Shown one piece after another: positions 18,504 through 25,507 of a DNA stretch of 26,923 nt (within the stretch, counting starts at the first letter, position 1; the number at the start of each line of letters is the position of its first letter). Source of the stretch: DATFLS01 sp964413425. GTDB lineage: Bacteria > Fidelibacterota > JAANXI01. The notes under the pieces are model-generated. The model saw only the letters and a list, made by a program, of their open reading frames with translations. It ran no database searches and had not been told where the DNA came from. A program made the translations under genes and the position numbers. The DNA lies in assembly GCA_964413425.1 (NCBI GenBank), contig CAYPST010000054.1, positions 1-26,923 on the forward strand. The letters are read 5' to 3'.

Positions 18504-19028
18504 GTAGAGCTTTATTTTCGTTTAATGATTATTTACTTCTTTCAGATGCACCTGAGAAAAGTACGTCAAAGGAAAGACCGATGACACGTTGCACAACCGT
18601 CTCATTGTTGTTTCAATCATCCATGGGAACCGTCGCAGCTGAACGCGGTTTATTGTCACAGTTTTCTAACCGTTGGTCGAGTCTCCGAAATTAAAGGGAA
18701 TATAGAACAACGACGCAGGGAGTGCAAATAATTTGCCTGATTTTTAAATCCCGGATTACGGGAAAAAAGAATGAAGCACAATTCTCCGGCAGTTGAAGAT
18801 TTCGGGACAACCATCGAGCAACCACGATGTCGGTGCTTTTACGAAGTGCACTTCACGGTACCGCTGTGAGATCATAAGAATTTTCTCAAGAATTGTTTTC
18901 CCCGGTCGATAGATCTAATACAGCACGTCTGTAATTATAGAAATACAACCCGGCTTTGTAAAAAAGCTTTGATAACTATTAGCGACCTGCGCCGCTGTTG
19001 GCAAAGGTCAGACAGGCGGGTATCAGGT
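18504..19028. other. Intergenic region between M23 gene and cheW-like gene
   Basis: About 525 bases, divergent between a minus-strand and a plus-strand gene. A 32-codon frame at 18771-18869 on + begins MKHNSPAVED but has no clear ribosome site and is not called. No RNA gene or strong hairpin is seen. Promoters for both flanking genes should be here. Confidence 0.4.
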
Positions 19029-19505
19029 ATGACATCAGAGGGGAATGCAGCTCTCCAATCGCAGGATCCGGAGACGCATACTTGTATCACATTCCGATTG
19101 CATAATCAGCTATACGGAATTAAAAGGTCGCAGCCCTATGAATGTGCGAAAACAGGGAAGATCGTTCCGATTCGGGGGCTGCCGGATTTTATGAGAGGAG
19201 CCATGATTTGGAGAAACAGAGTGGTACCGGTGGTGGACCTCAAACGTTGTCTGGATATTCCGGATAATCCGTATTTCGTCCAGGAAGCCATTATCATTTT
19301 TTACTCGTATGATGACGGTGAACTGCTGGAACTGGGAATCCTGGTTGACTCCTGCCCGGCGGAAATCACACTCTCCTCTCATGAGATCCCGCCACTGGCC
19401 AGTTCGCAAGAACAGGGAGTGCTTGGGGCCATCGAGACTGAGAACGGAGTGGTCACTCTCGTGGATATGAAAACACTGTTGTTGGATCGGTGGAACGGTC
19501 GGTAA
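19029..19505 (+). CDS. CheW-like chemotaxis coupling protein (orphan)
   Basis: A 158-residue single CheW domain. CheW couples chemoreceptors to the CheA kinase at the inner face of the membrane. The signature stretch is IRGLPDFMRGAMIWRNRVVP then VVDLK (48-72), followed by the second-lobe strand LGILVDSCPAEI (102-113) and GVVTLVDMKTLL (140-151). The ATG at 19029 is preferred to a TTG at 18969, which adds 20 poorly conserved arginine-rich residues. No other chemotaxis gene is in the window, so it may serve a receptor array encoded elsewhere or a non-chemotaxis CheA-like pathway. Confidence 0.85.
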   Translation: MTSEGNAALQSQDPETHTCITFRLHNQLYGIKRSQPYECAKTGKIVPIRGLPDFMRGAMIWRNRVVPVVDLKRCLDIPDNPYFVQEAIIIFYSYDDGELLELGILVDSCPAEITLSSHEIPPLASSQEQGVLGAIETENGVVTLVDMKTLLLDRWNGR

Positions 19506-19777
19506 AAGTTCGGAAAAACCTTTCCTATGCATGTGCAGACAATGATGCACAGCATCAGTCACAGGGAATGACAGGTCATATGCGAATTGGTGCCGTCCGG
19601 CGGAAAAAGGGCAAAAATATATTTCTACTGAGAGTGGGTAAACAAGCGTCCGATACAACATGTTGAACCTGACTTCTAATTAGTATGCATCGAAGATAGA
19701 CGTCAAATGTATGACGGTATAGTGGCAGATATATGTTCAATTATCTTTGTCCCGAAGGGATTCTCCGAAGTCCCAGA

Positions 19778-19799
19778 AGGCGTTTTCTAAACAGACTCA
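19778..19799 (+). repeat. 22-bp direct repeat, copy 1
   Basis: Identical to 19984-20005, 206 bases away; the core reads cgttttctaaacagactc. Both copies follow a short GC-rich stretch with gaagg/ccttc inversions, as in small dispersed elements. Confidence 0.7.
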
Positions 19800-19983
19800 G
19801 TTTTTCCATTATATGAGCGCATTAAAACGGGTCCATAAGGTGCATAAGTACATAGGTTTCCGGGCAGGAGAGCAGTGGTAGTGTAATATCAGGGGATCAC
19901 GCACGCTCATTCTGGCAAGCGAAAAAGCAGCCGCCTCCGGATCTTATGTACCCGGCGGGGCAAGGTGTGGGCCCTTCGGGGCG

Positions 19984-20005
19984 AGGCGTTTTCTAAACAG
20001 ACTCA
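19984..20005 (+). repeat. 22-bp direct repeat, copy 2
   Basis: Second identical copy of the 19778-19799 repeat. The 184 bases between the copies hold no gene. Either a small insertion flanked by duplicated sequence or a dispersed repeat family is possible. Confidence 0.7.
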
Positions 20006-20242
20006 TAGCGTGTTTAAGCATTTCATATACCGAATCCGGAAAATGCGTTATCCTTCAAGGCAGCGAGCAGAAGCACCCCGGTGTTGACCAGTGCTGCTGT
20101 CCTGTTATCTCTCCATCCGAGAACATCATATGTATGGCCGCTGACCGCTCATGGAACCTTTAAAGATATTTTTCCGAAAGCCGAATATAATATTAGAGAA
20201 ACAATTTAGTGATCACTTAATCAAATTCGCAGGAGAAAGCTC

Positions 20243-20320
20243 ATGGAGGCTTTTTTGATACTCGTGCTTGCTCTCCTTGCCGGGGCGTTAGCCTGGGTGA
20301 GAACCGAGAGAGGAAATTAA
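20243..20320 (+). CDS. Putative one-helix membrane microprotein A (25 aa)
   Basis: A 25-residue open frame: MEAFLILVLALLAGALAW, then a short charged tail VRTERGN. It is a single hydrophobic helix with a positive/charged C-terminus and no other domain. AGGAGA sits 6 bases before the ATG. It closely resembles the frame at 20963-21061 in length of helix, the G-A-x-A-W-[VI]-R segment and the charged tail, although the codons differ. Two such related frames, each with a good ribosome site, are unlikely by chance, so I regard it as a real small membrane protein. The arrangement recalls tiny accessory subunits of membrane complexes, but no partner gene is adjacent. Confidence 0.6.
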   Translation: MEAFLILVLALLAGALAWVRTERGN

Positions 20321-20405
20321 CCGGGGATTAGGAACGTTTTTGCTCAAGAAGCGCCGGTAACGAGCCGATATTAACAGGGACGGTTCACTGGAGTCGGAGG
20401 AAGAT

Positions 20406-20519
20406 ATGCTCTTTTCATTTTCTTTTGCAGATATGATGACCGACCTTTCGGATTTCAAAGATTTGCAGGAAGATGTCGATGACGAAGAGCAGCAGGGAGC
20501 GCCCCCCGCGGAGCACTGA
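20406..20519 (+). CDS. Putative small acidic protein (37 aa)
   Basis: A 37-codon frame with a strong GGAGGA ribosome site 5 bases before the ATG. It begins MLFSFSFADMMTDLSDFKD and is very acidic afterwards (EDVDDEE), ending in a proline-containing tail. No family is recognised. It lies between the two related microprotein frames. The reverse strand has an overlapping 79-codon frame without a good ribosome site, so coding on + is favoured but not certain. Confidence 0.45.
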   Translation: MLFSFSFADMMTDLSDFKDLQEDVDDEEQQGAPPAEH

Positions 20520-20959
20520 GAGCCACCGGGAGAACCGGTCCTGTCTCTCGTTAAACAAGGAACTGCCCGGGTGGAAGAATCCGCATTGAGGACATTCTAT
20601 TGCAGCCCGGCATCTCGAATTTTTCCGCAGAGAAAATTTTTGGTCACTTCTCATTACTTCACACCCACTGGCATACTGTCTACATGTTTATGACACGAAT
20701 GAGAATATTGTTCGGAACTCATCATTGCTCTCTCATTTCCGGTTCCGATATTCGATAATCTGGATTCTGGCAGATTATAGAACAAGAAATTCAGCAATTG
20801 GAACAGGAATGCGAGTCTCGATTGATTTTCGACCGAAGATCATCGATTTACTGCTATACTTCGGTACTCCAAGAAAGTTTTCAAGATTGGCATTTTGTTG
20901 TCGATGATAAACAGAGTTGCAGGTCAACAGGCTCTCGAATCATAACTACCGGGAGGACA
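20520..20959. other. Intergenic region between small ORFs
   Basis: About 440 bases without a convincing gene. Open frames on + through 20725-20960 lack ribosome sites and recognisable protein sequence. No strong hairpin or RNA gene was seen. Confidence 0.4.
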
Positions 20960-20962
20960 ATG

Positions 20963-21061
20963 ATGGGAGCTTTCTTTTTGGTTGTTTTTGCCATCTTTCT
21001 GGGAGCCTACGCCTGGATACGCATGGATGCCGAGCAGATGCGCGATGATATTCAGGCGTAG
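20963..21061 (+). CDS. Putative one-helix membrane microprotein B (32 aa)
   Basis: A 32-residue frame: MGAFFLVVFAIFLGAYAW, then a charged tail IRMDAEQMRDD. GGGAGG lies 6 bases upstream of the second of two adjacent ATGs (20960 and 20963); the spacing favours 20963. It is the apparent paralogue of the 25-residue frame at 20243: both have M-x-A-F, a 13-14 residue helix, G-A-x-A-W and [VI]-R, with different codons at most positions. A longer frame reaching back to 20798 exists, but its extra sequence looks random. Function unknown. Confidence 0.6.
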   Translation: MGAFFLVVFAIFLGAYAWIRMDAEQMRDDIQA

Positions 21062-21214
21062 CCATTTGAACGTGGCAGGTTGATTCGGAATGGTTGAATA
21101 GAAGCTCCGAAGCAGTACAATTTCCAGGCAACCGATGATTTTCGAACGCAGCGGAAACACTGCCGAATTCAGTCCGGTTCAGAATCGCCGGTTATGAAGA
21201 GATGGAAAGCAGGC

Positions 21215-21640
21215 TTATTCCACGTCAACGACTTTGATATCAAAGATCAGATCTTCGCCGGCCAGCGGATGATTTAAATCCACGGTGATGGTCTCGTCGG
21301 TAAAATCAACCACGGAGACCGGGATCTGGCGTCCCTCGTCGTCCTGGAGGGCCAGGACCTGCCCTTCCTGGGGTTCAAAATCGTCCGGCAGACTTTCTCT
21401 GGAATACTGCTGAATCCGGGATTCATCCCGTTCGCCGTACGCCTCCGTCGCTTTGATGTCGACGGTTTTTTCTTCGTCCGGCTCCATTCCCTTAATCGCT
21501 TCTTCAAAGCCGGGAATAATATCGCCTGATCCTACCGTAAACTGAAAGGGCTCTCCCTCTTCCGTCTGATCAAAGACCGTCCCGTCCTTGAGCTTCCCGG
21601 TATATTCAATCTGAACGGTATCTCCATCACTGATACTCAT
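21215..21640 (-). CDS. SlyD-like FKBP-type peptidyl-prolyl isomerase
   Basis: A 141-residue FKBP fold with an inserted IF (chaperone) domain, as in SlyD. The FKBP parts are YTGKLKDGTVFDQT, VGSGDIIPGFEEAIKGM and, at the C-terminus, VDLNHPLAGEDLIFDIKVV; the insertion covers roughly 68-125. It catalyses proline isomerisation and assists folding in the cytoplasm. The histidine/cysteine-rich metal-binding tail of E. coli SlyD is absent, so a nickel role is not supported. It is divergent from the lipoprotein gene, with 74 bases between the two long frames. Confidence 0.92.
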   Translation of the reverse strand: MSISDGDTVQIEYTGKLKDGTVFDQTEEGEPFQFTVGSGDIIPGFEEAIKGMEPDEEKTVDIKATEAYGERDESRIQQYSRESLPDDFEPQEGQVLALQDDEGRQIPVSVVDFTDETITVDLNHPLAGEDLIFDIKVVDVE

Positions 21641-21846
21641 AAGTATTATCCTGTGTTTTTGATGTTCAAAGTTCCATTGGGTAGTAAGATAAAGCTCTTT
21701 CGGGATAATATAAAATGGTTATGAGAGTTGATAATAGAAGTCTCAATAACAGGTTGTCCGATATCGATTTCATTTCCATGAAGAAATTAGTAATAATAAG
21801 ACAGCATGCTACTTTTCACTCTGATACCATGAGGATTATTTTGAAG

Positions 21847-22380
21847 ATGACATCTGCCGAAATTCGTCACAATGTTCGATTCCTTCCACTGTCTATTGTA
21901 CTTTTATTACCATTAATCCTTCTGTTGCACTGCGAAGGTCCCACCGGTCCCCAGGGACCGCCGGGCGCTGCAAATATCACCGTAAAGACATTTACCATTG
22001 AGGATACCACAGACATTCAGATAAACGGCTTGTTCGGCTACTATGATTACGAAATGGATGCCATAACGCAGGCGGTGGTCGACAGCGGGATAGTCCTGGG
22101 ATATCTGGGCGATCAGAATCAGACTGCCTGGGCGCCGTTACCATATGATATCGATATTGATATAGAAAATGATTTCACCGTGAATTATACTCTCTCTGTG
22201 GGTTTCGAGTATAGAGTAGGCCTGTTTAGTATTACATATATCGCTTCAGCCGATACGTTATTTCGACCCTCGTTGCCGCTGGGACCGTTTAAGGTTGCCG
22301 TTGTCCCGCCGTCACAAATGGGGCGGCTGGGGAAGGTGGATTTGGCGCCGGAGTTGGGAAGGGAAAGGGCCAAAGAGTGA
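21847..22380 (+). CDS. Lipoprotein with short collagen-like segment
   Basis: From the ATG at 21847 this is a 177-residue protein: a basic N-terminus, hydrophobic core LPLSIVLLLPLILLL, and a lipobox-like LLHC with the cysteine at residue 29, followed at once by the collagen-like EGPTGPQGPPGA. The rest is beta-rich and acidic (DIDIDIENDFTVNY). The frame is open back to an ATG at 21715, but that would put the cysteine at 73, far too deep for a signal peptide, so the later start is chosen; its ribosome site is poor. Short Gly-x-y runs directly after the lipid-anchored cysteine are known in lipoproteins of FCB-type bacteria. Function unknown; probably attached to the outer membrane. Confidence 0.7.
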   Translation: MTSAEIRHNVRFLPLSIVLLLPLILLLHCEGPTGPQGPPGAANITVKTFTIEDTTDIQINGLFGYYDYEMDAITQAVVDSGIVLGYLGDQNQTAWAPLPYDIDIDIENDFTVNYTLSVGFEYRVGLFSITYIASADTLFRPSLPLGPFKVAVVPPSQMGRLGKVDLAPELGRERAKE

Positions 22381-23159
22381 TTCGAACACCCTGCCAGGGG
22401 ATCGGTCAACCCTTGGTTCCCCTTTCTCTGAAGAAGTGAGAGGGGGGAAAGAGTGACGGGGAGCGGAATGGAGTTCCCCGGCCTGTGTGAGTGCCTGCTC
22501 AACGATGTGCCTCCCCCAGGAGCGTCCATACTGTACGGCGGTAACTTCATCGTCATGTTTTTTGTAACCTGAATTATTCATAAAATCATACCCTTGTTCC
22601 CACTCAACTGCCAAACGTCAACCATTGCAATGCCAGCTTCTTTAGAGCTGAACATCAGGAACTTCACCAGGGGAGCCGTTTCATGGAGGGTGTGTGAAAA
22701 CAAGAAATCAAACAGAAAAAAGAGGGTATATCTCGGTGGTAGAGCCGTGTCCCCGATTGGATCGGGATCTGCCACATGCAACGGCTCTCCGGCCCGTGCA
22801 GGGTGGCGCCAGGCACGGAAAGTATCCCTTCCGGCTTCCTCGCCTTTGATGTTCCTGAACAGTTCCAATAGTCATTTGAAAAAGAGTTTTGGAAATTTCT
22901 TCTTGACCCTTATCATCAAAGGGATTAGAATAGGTAAAGATAGCCAACTGAGGTATCGGTAAGGCCATCCGCAGTATCAGCAGGAGTTGAGCAGCGCAGG
23001 TATTTGTCTGATCGGAAGCACACTGTACGTCATACGAATATTGGAATACCCACATCCGGGACGACCGGGTGTTTGTTCCTCGCCGGCCCTCCGGGAAGCC
23101 GTTGACACCATGGTTCCCGGTTGGGGAGTTTCGGATCCGGCCCGAAACCGGTGATTATA
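22381..23159. other. Gene-free stretch between lipoprotein and 42-bp array
   Basis: About 780 bases with overlapping frames on both strands but none with a recognisable protein or good ribosome site. It includes a compact structured segment at 22741-22818, listed separately. Confidence 0.4.
22741..22818. ncRNA. Possible structured RNA (two adjacent hairpins)
   Basis: A perfect 8-bp outer stem (22741-22748 with 22781-22788) encloses a perfect 6-bp hairpin (22752-22757 with 22761-22766). It is followed 5 bases later by a second 6-bp stem (22794-22799 with 22813-22818) whose loop holds the self-complementary ggcgcc. The nested design with perfect arms is more than expected by chance in an otherwise empty region. 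I cannot match it to a known riboswitch or RNA family, and it could equally be a DNA palindrome. Confidence 0.3.
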
Positions 23160-23435
23160 CATTCCTGGCATCGCAGGAACGGCAAATCAATGTGGATTGT
23201 TCATTCCGGGAGTTCCCGCAATGGCAAATGACTGCCGGTTTTCCATTCCGGGAACCATCGCAACAGCAAACCAATGATGGTTTTTCATTGCGGAAGTTCC
23301 CGGAACGGCAAATCAAGGCCGAATTTTCATTCCGGGAGTCCACGCAACGACAAAACAATGCCGGATCTTCATTGCGGGAGTTCCCGCAACGACAAAACAA
23401 TGCCGGATCTTCATTGCGGGAATCCACGCAATGAT
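23160..23435. repeat. Tandem array of a 42-bp palindromic unit (6.5 copies)
   Basis: Units begin at 23160, 23202, 23244, 23286, 23328, 23370 and 23412 (the last partial), an exact 42-base period. Each has an imperfect palindrome at its head, such as ttgcgggagttcccgcaa, then a conserved spacer like caaaacaatgccggatct. The last three units are most alike, the first most divergent. As 42 is a multiple of three, several frames stay open across the array on both strands, giving repeats such as LREFPQRQNNAGSS or SRNEDPALFCRCG; these look like by-products, not proteins. Confidence 0.9.
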
Positions 23436-23575
23436 TTTCGGCTGCTTAATTTTTTTAACTGGAGTCGTGCCTGATGTATGGAAAGCGTAATATGTGGTGT
23501 CGGAAGATATGTGCTCTTCTGTGCAGGGCGAGGAATACTCCGGGGAGAATACCAACCAAACCACAGGAGGTGAGT

Positions 23576-24232
23576 ATGTATTTTCGCAATAAATCCGATG
23601 AATATATCCTCGATCGGTGCCGTACAGTGATAGATAACAGTCTTTCTGACGCAGAGATCCTGGAAGCGGTGGGCACATACGGGTACGACCAGGCCAGCCT
23701 CCAGCGGGGGAAAGCCCTGTTCGAGGAGGCGTCGGACCAGTACCATAACAAAGTCAGAGAGTATGATGAACAGTATGCCTCCAGCCGCCGGTTTCGCGAC
23801 ACCTTTGCCCGGGCCCACGATCACTACATGGACTGTGTGAAAGTGGCCCGGGTGGTCTATAAAAATGATCCGGATACTTACCAGCGGCTGGGTGTGTTCG
23901 GCGAACGGACCACGAGGTTTCCGGACTGGCTGCCCCAGGTGCGGGGGTTTTACGACGGGGCACTGGGAGATTCGCAGATCCTCGGTAAACTGTCCAATTG
24001 GGGGATTACTCGGAAACGGCTGGAAGCCGGGGTGGAGCTGGTGGAGGAGGCGGTGGCGGCCAGTGACGCCCAGCAGCGGGAATCCGGAGAGGCCCAGCAG
24101 GCCACCCAGGAGAAGAACGCCGCCATTGATACACTGTACGAGTGGACCAGCGATTATCTGACCATCGCAGAAATCGCGCTGAAAGACAAACTCCAGCTGC
24201 TGGAGAAGCTGGGTATCGTGGTGGAGTCCTGA
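23576..24232 (+). CDS. Helical protein of unknown function with internal duplication
   Basis: A 218-residue, mostly helical, soluble protein. The ATG at 23576 has a strong AGGAGGT site 5 bases upstream; the frame reaches further back, but that part looks random. Two related halves are visible: LSDAEILEAVGTYGYDQAS then LQRGKALFEEA in the first, GDSQILGKLSNWGITRKR then LEAGVELVEEA in the second. Each is followed by a long glutamine/glutamate-rich helix and a segment ending in a lysine-acidic turn (VARVVYKNDPDTYQRLGV and IAEIALKDKLQLLEKLGI). I recall similar sequences only as hypothetical proteins. Base composition is GC-rich compared with the following island, and a hairpin follows the stop. 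Confidence 0.85.
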   Translation: MYFRNKSDEYILDRCRTVIDNSLSDAEILEAVGTYGYDQASLQRGKALFEEASDQYHNKVREYDEQYASSRRFRDTFARAHDHYMDCVKVARVVYKNDPDTYQRLGVFGERTTRFPDWLPQVRGFYDGALGDSQILGKLSNWGITRKRLEAGVELVEEAVAASDAQQRESGEAQQATQEKNAAIDTLYEWTSDYLTIAEIALKDKLQLLEKLGIVVES

Positions 24233-24272
24233 CCGACTAACCTCAAGAAGGCACCCACGTCCGGCCGGGCCT

Positions 24273-24295
24273 CCAGGCGCATTTCCGGCGCCTGG
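24273..24295 (+). terminator. Hairpin after the helical-protein gene
   Basis: A perfect 8-bp GC-rich stem, ccaggcgc (24273-24280) with gcgcctgg (24288-24295), and a 7-base loop, 40 bases after the stop codon. Only a weak T-rich stretch (gtgtttctt) follows some 10 bases later, so it may be a processing or weak termination hairpin. Confidence 0.55.
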
Positions 24296-24571
24296 CCGGG
24301 GTGGTGTTTCTTATGGACAATCGGCTGAAAGAAACGTTGAATAATTCAACAGATTTGATTGTATTTGACAATTTTGCAGGAATATTGATTGCACTCTCGA
24401 TGTGCATATTCTATATTCAAACCACATAAAAGTGGAAAGATTCTAATCGGCGGCCAGGCATTTTTCATTTCCGTAATAGGCGTTAAAACGTATAAAAACT
24501 CAAGAAAACGTCATTATTGACGATATTACGATGGCCATTTTAGCATCTTGTGGTAAGGTAGCGTCAAAGGA

Positions 24572-24605
24572 ACTTATATAAGAGTACAACTTATATAAGA
24601 GTACA
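24572..24605 (+). promoter_or_regulatory. Tandem 17-bp repeats with palindromic core (likely operator)
   Basis: Two perfect, directly abutting copies of acttatataagagtaca (24572-24588 and 24589-24605). Each contains the self-complementary cttatataag, a typical shape for a dimeric repressor site. They end 50 bases before the ATG of the first gene of the three-gene operon, the place expected for an operator/promoter. Autoregulation by an antitoxin would fit; this is inference. Confidence 0.6.
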
Positions 24606-24655
24606 TTGTGAAATAGTGTCGTTGGGGGAATCAGAGAGTAAGGAGGTAATATATT

Positions 24656-24988
24656 ATGCCGGAAGAGGAGAGGAAATTTGAAATAACATACGTTGATAAT
24701 AAGGCAAGTACTACAGTGCCTGTCAGTGGAGCATTTGGCGGCTTCACGCCTGACGGTGGTGCCTTAGTTGCGCATTTTTATCTGGAATATAATCCTCCCC
24801 CAAATATGATTTTAGCAGATGTGGATAATCAAGGAAGAGTTGATATTGAGCACGGCCAACCCATTAAGAGAAGTGATTTGGTCCGAGAGGTGCAGTCAAC
24901 ATTTATGATGAGCCCTGAAGCTGCTGTCAGCATCGGAGATTGGTTGAAGAAGAGGGGGGAGGCCCTTTTGCAGCAGAGAAACCAATAA
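24656..24988 (+). CDS. Small protein of unknown function, weakly DUF3467-like
   Basis: A 110-residue soluble protein with a near-perfect AAGGAGGT ribosome site, the strongest in this island. An N-terminal strand EITYVDNKAST and a C-terminal FMMSPEAAVSIGDWLKKRGE (about 82-101) recall DUF3467 proteins, in which a strand-rich part is followed by an MSP-x-x-A helix; the similarity is faint and I would not rely on it. It is first of three same-strand genes, with 27 bases to the next, behind the tandem 17-bp repeats. Low GC compared with upstream genes suggests transfer. Confidence 0.75.
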   Translation: MPEEERKFEITYVDNKASTTVPVSGAFGGFTPDGGALVAHFYLEYNPPPNMILADVDNQGRVDIEHGQPIKRSDLVREVQSTFMMSPEAAVSIGDWLKKRGEALLQQRNQ

Positions 24989-25015
24989 CAAAATCTCTAA
25001 TTCTGGAGATAAATT

Positions 25016-25495
25016 ATGTACTCACCTTCAAAGATCAATGGGAAAGATCGAGATTCTGCCAATCGAATGATAAAAGCCCCCGAGAGGGAAGATATTGATA
25101 AACGAAAGTGGAATCTTGATTTGAGCCTATTGGATCTTACGGAGTATGATTATCGAGAACAGCCGAATATCCAACCGCAAAATGTAAATGTCCGTGTTAT
25201 TAATGTTAGTTTGAATCCACCGTTAAGCGCTGATTTACAGGAGATTGCACAACGTGAAATTCAGAACAGATATACGATTAAAAATGAAGAGTTTCTGCTT
25301 GAATTCGAGGATGATTTGATATTTCTTACTCACCCCAATTGGTCTCTTGCCGGAGTGGGAGAGACGATCGCATTGGCCGAACAAGATGTATTAAAAACCG
25401 CCCGGATTAAAGCACAGCATTATCTTACAACTTCTCCTGATAAATTGACGGAAAGAGCACTACAGTTCCGTGATTATCTTGTCAAATTCCTGTGA
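25016..25495 (+). CDS. Candidate antitoxin-like partner of the HicA-like gene
   Basis: A 159-residue protein. The first 50 residues are charged and probably disordered (KINGKDRDSANRMIKAPERE). The C-terminal half contains LIFLTHPNWSLAGVGETIAL followed by a helix with regularly spaced alanines and a terminal RALQFRDYLVKFL. The P-x-W-x-L-x-G-x-G-x-T pattern followed by an A-E-x-D-hydrophobic helix resembles the substrate-strand region of HicB-like proteins that accompany HicA-type toxins. GGAGA precedes the ATG. It ends 12 bases before the HicA-like gene, so the two are translationally close. Assignment as antitoxin rests mainly on position. Confidence 0.6.
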   Translation: MYSPSKINGKDRDSANRMIKAPEREDIDKRKWNLDLSLLDLTEYDYREQPNIQPQNVNVRVINVSLNPPLSADLQEIAQREIQNRYTIKNEEFLLEFEDDLIFLTHPNWSLAGVGETIALAEQDVLKTARIKAQHYLTTSPDKLTERALQFRDYLVKFL

Positions 25496-25507
25496 TATGA
25501 TTACTGT

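Larger units (their letters stand above)
19506..20242. other. Gene-poor region with a 22-bp direct repeat
   Basis: About 740 bases with no confident gene. It contains two identical 22-bp copies at 19778-19799 and 19984-20005, listed separately, and a 41-codon minus-strand open stretch (20023-20148) reading DVLGWRDNRTAALVNTG without a start codon, which may be a gene relic. Confidence 0.45.
24233..24655. other. Transition from GC-rich chromosome to AT-rich island
   Basis: About 420 bases without a gene. It holds the terminator-like hairpin at 24273-24295, a small inverted repeat cgtca-ttat-tgacg at 24509-24522, and the tandem palindromic 17-mers at 24572-24605. Composition becomes AT-rich from about 24310, marking the probable edge of transferred DNA. 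Confidence 0.5.

Noticed and set aside
18771..18869. 32-codon plus-strand frame starting MKHNSPAVED
   Set aside because: No convincing ribosome site and no similarity to another frame; could be chance.
20023..20148. Relic of a gene on the minus strand (DVLGWRDNRTAALVNTG)
   Set aside because: The stretch looks protein-like but is only 41 codons, has no start codon, is bounded by stops and matches no family I can name; kept as a note only.
20415..20654. 79-codon minus-strand frame with a CPQCG motif
   Set aside because: The CxxCG is suggestive of a zinc ribbon, but there is only one pair, no ribosome site, and it overlaps a better-supported small frame on the other strand.
22578..23055. Frames of 96-122 codons on both strands in the 22.6-23.0 kb region
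   Set aside because: They overlap one another, have no recognisable motifs and run through the hairpin-rich segment; better seen as non-coding.
23069..23434. Repeat protein encoded by the 42-bp array (121 codons on +, 90 on -)
   Set aside because: Frames are open on both strands only because the period is a multiple of three; no ribosome site, and the sequence is dictated by the palindromes.
23160..23435. CRISPR array
   Set aside because: Period is regular, but the segments between the palindromes are conserved copies rather than unique spacers, and no cas gene is present; it is a tandem repeat array.
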